A model generated the notes under the pieces. The model worked only from the letters and a program-made list of their open reading frames with translations, searched no databases and was not told the DNA's origin. Positions 6,479 to 6,787 of a stretch of DNA of 6,787 nucleotides are shown here, piece after piece. The DNA is from Aquirhabdus sp. GTDB taxonomy: Bacteria; Pseudomonadota; Gammaproteobacteria; Pseudomonadales; Moraxellaceae. Position 1 is the stretch's first letter. The number at the start of each line of letters is the position of its first letter. The translations under genes were made by a program, and so were the position numbers. The DNA lies in assembly GCA_030150595.1 (NCBI GenBank), contig JASLFQ010000068.1, forward strand, positions 1-6,787, written 5' to 3'.

Positions 6479-6692
6479 TAATTAATTAATGTCGTTGTCA
6501 TTGAAATGTAAAAATAGATGTCGCGGTGCTTGCTTTAATTTGGTCGATGTGGTCTCTTATAGGTGTTGCTTCACAAGTAACGTGAACCCGTCCGACTCGC
6601 GTCAGATGTTGTTTTATATGAATTTTTATTATATTAAATGTTTTTGAAAAATGCGTTTAAATGTAAATGGAAGTTTGTTAAAAACCGATCTG

Positions 6693-6780
6693 CACGGGCC
6701 GACTATCAGGCTAAAAGCGAATGCGTGATTCGCCAGTCCCCCGACCAGTCCGCTCTACATGAATGGCCGCTCGACCCGTG
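6693..6780. repeat. Long inverted repeat enclosing nested stems at right edge
   Basis: CACGGGCCGA (6693-6702) and TCGACCCGTG (6771-6780) are complementary at 9 of 10 positions. Inside, GACT (6701-6704) can pair with AGTC (6735-6738) around the perfect hairpin GCGAAT-GCGTG-ATTCGC (6717-6733). The block is GC-rich against AT-rich flanking DNA, as is common for structured RNAs or small palindromic repeats. It matches no RNA family I recognise, and the window ends 7 nt later, so its full extent is unknown. Confidence 0.35.
6713..6733 (-). terminator. Weak intrinsic-terminator-like hairpin, minus strand
   Basis: On the minus strand a 6-bp perfect stem (GCGAAT/ATTCGC, 5-nt loop) is followed at once by TTTT (6713-6716). 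It could end a minus-strand transcript arriving from beyond the right edge. The stem is short and the T run only four, so activity would be low. It may instead be part of the larger inverted repeat. Confidence 0.25.
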
Positions 6781-6787
6781 AATCATG

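Larger units (their letters stand above)
6479..6787. other. Non-coding region after rpoN
   Basis: No convincing gene lies in these 309 nt. The first part to about 6690 is AT-rich, with no clear intrinsic terminator for rpoN. It contains a small hairpin, GTTGCTT-CAC-AAGTAAC (6565-6581, one G-T pair). The last 100 nt become visibly GC-richer and carry nested inverted repeats. A short frame is open from the right edge on the minus strand to a TGA near 6710, but it is only about 26 codons and resembles nothing I know. The hpf gene often found just after rpoN does not start here. Confidence 0.6.

Noticed and set aside
6721..6787. Start of a new gene at the right edge (ATG at 6759 on plus, or the minus-strand frame from the edge)
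   Set aside because: The plus-strand ATG has no ribosome site and too few codons to judge; the minus-strand frame stops after about 26 codons and contains the hairpin.

Overview
The window looks like chromosomal DNA from a gammaproteobacterium of the Moraxellaceae, most likely Acinetobacter or a close relative. This rests on protein resemblance as I remember it: MetX, RpoN and especially the paired PP2C phosphatase and STAS protein (GigA/GigB type) next to mlaA. Base composition is moderate by eye, with AT-rich gaps between genes. I see no insertion sequence, phage gene, CRISPR array, tRNA or rRNA.

Layout. The left two thirds carry genes on the minus strand only. Read right to left in transcription order they are mlaA (4547 to 3321, outer-membrane phospholipid transport), a SpoIIE/RsbU-type phosphatase (3313 to 2342, gigA-like), a STAS anti-sigma antagonist (2171 to 1629, gigB-like), a Nit1-type carbon-nitrogen hydrolase (1485 to 670), and the first 192 codons of metX (576 to the left edge). 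mlaA and the phosphatase gene are only 7 nt apart, and the phosphatase appears to start at TTG. The later genes are spaced by 170, 143 and 93 nt, so internal promoters are likely. The best candidate lies just before the STAS gene.

A 398-nt gap separates mlaA from the divergent rpoN (4946 to 6478, plus strand), which encodes a complete sigma-54 with a strong ribosome-binding site and a plausible sigma-70-type promoter. The 309 nt after rpoN have no convincing gene. The expected neighbours lptB (upstream) and hpf (downstream) are absent from the window, and the last 100 nt are GC-richer with nested inverted repeats.

How the genes may work together. The phosphatase keeps the metal-binding acidic residues of its family and the STAS protein keeps the phosphorylatable serine motif, so they probably form a working partner-switching pair. 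As I recall, the A. baumannii pair GigA/GigB controls stress and antibiotic resistance and exchanges phosphate with the nitrogen PTS. Here the pair sits behind an envelope-lipid gene and opposite sigma-54, which suggests a link between envelope state, nitrogen status and stress signalling. That link is inference. The most unusual items are the MlaA protein (no lipobox, long disordered arms at both ends), the degenerate receiver domain on the phosphatase, and the structured DNA at the right edge.
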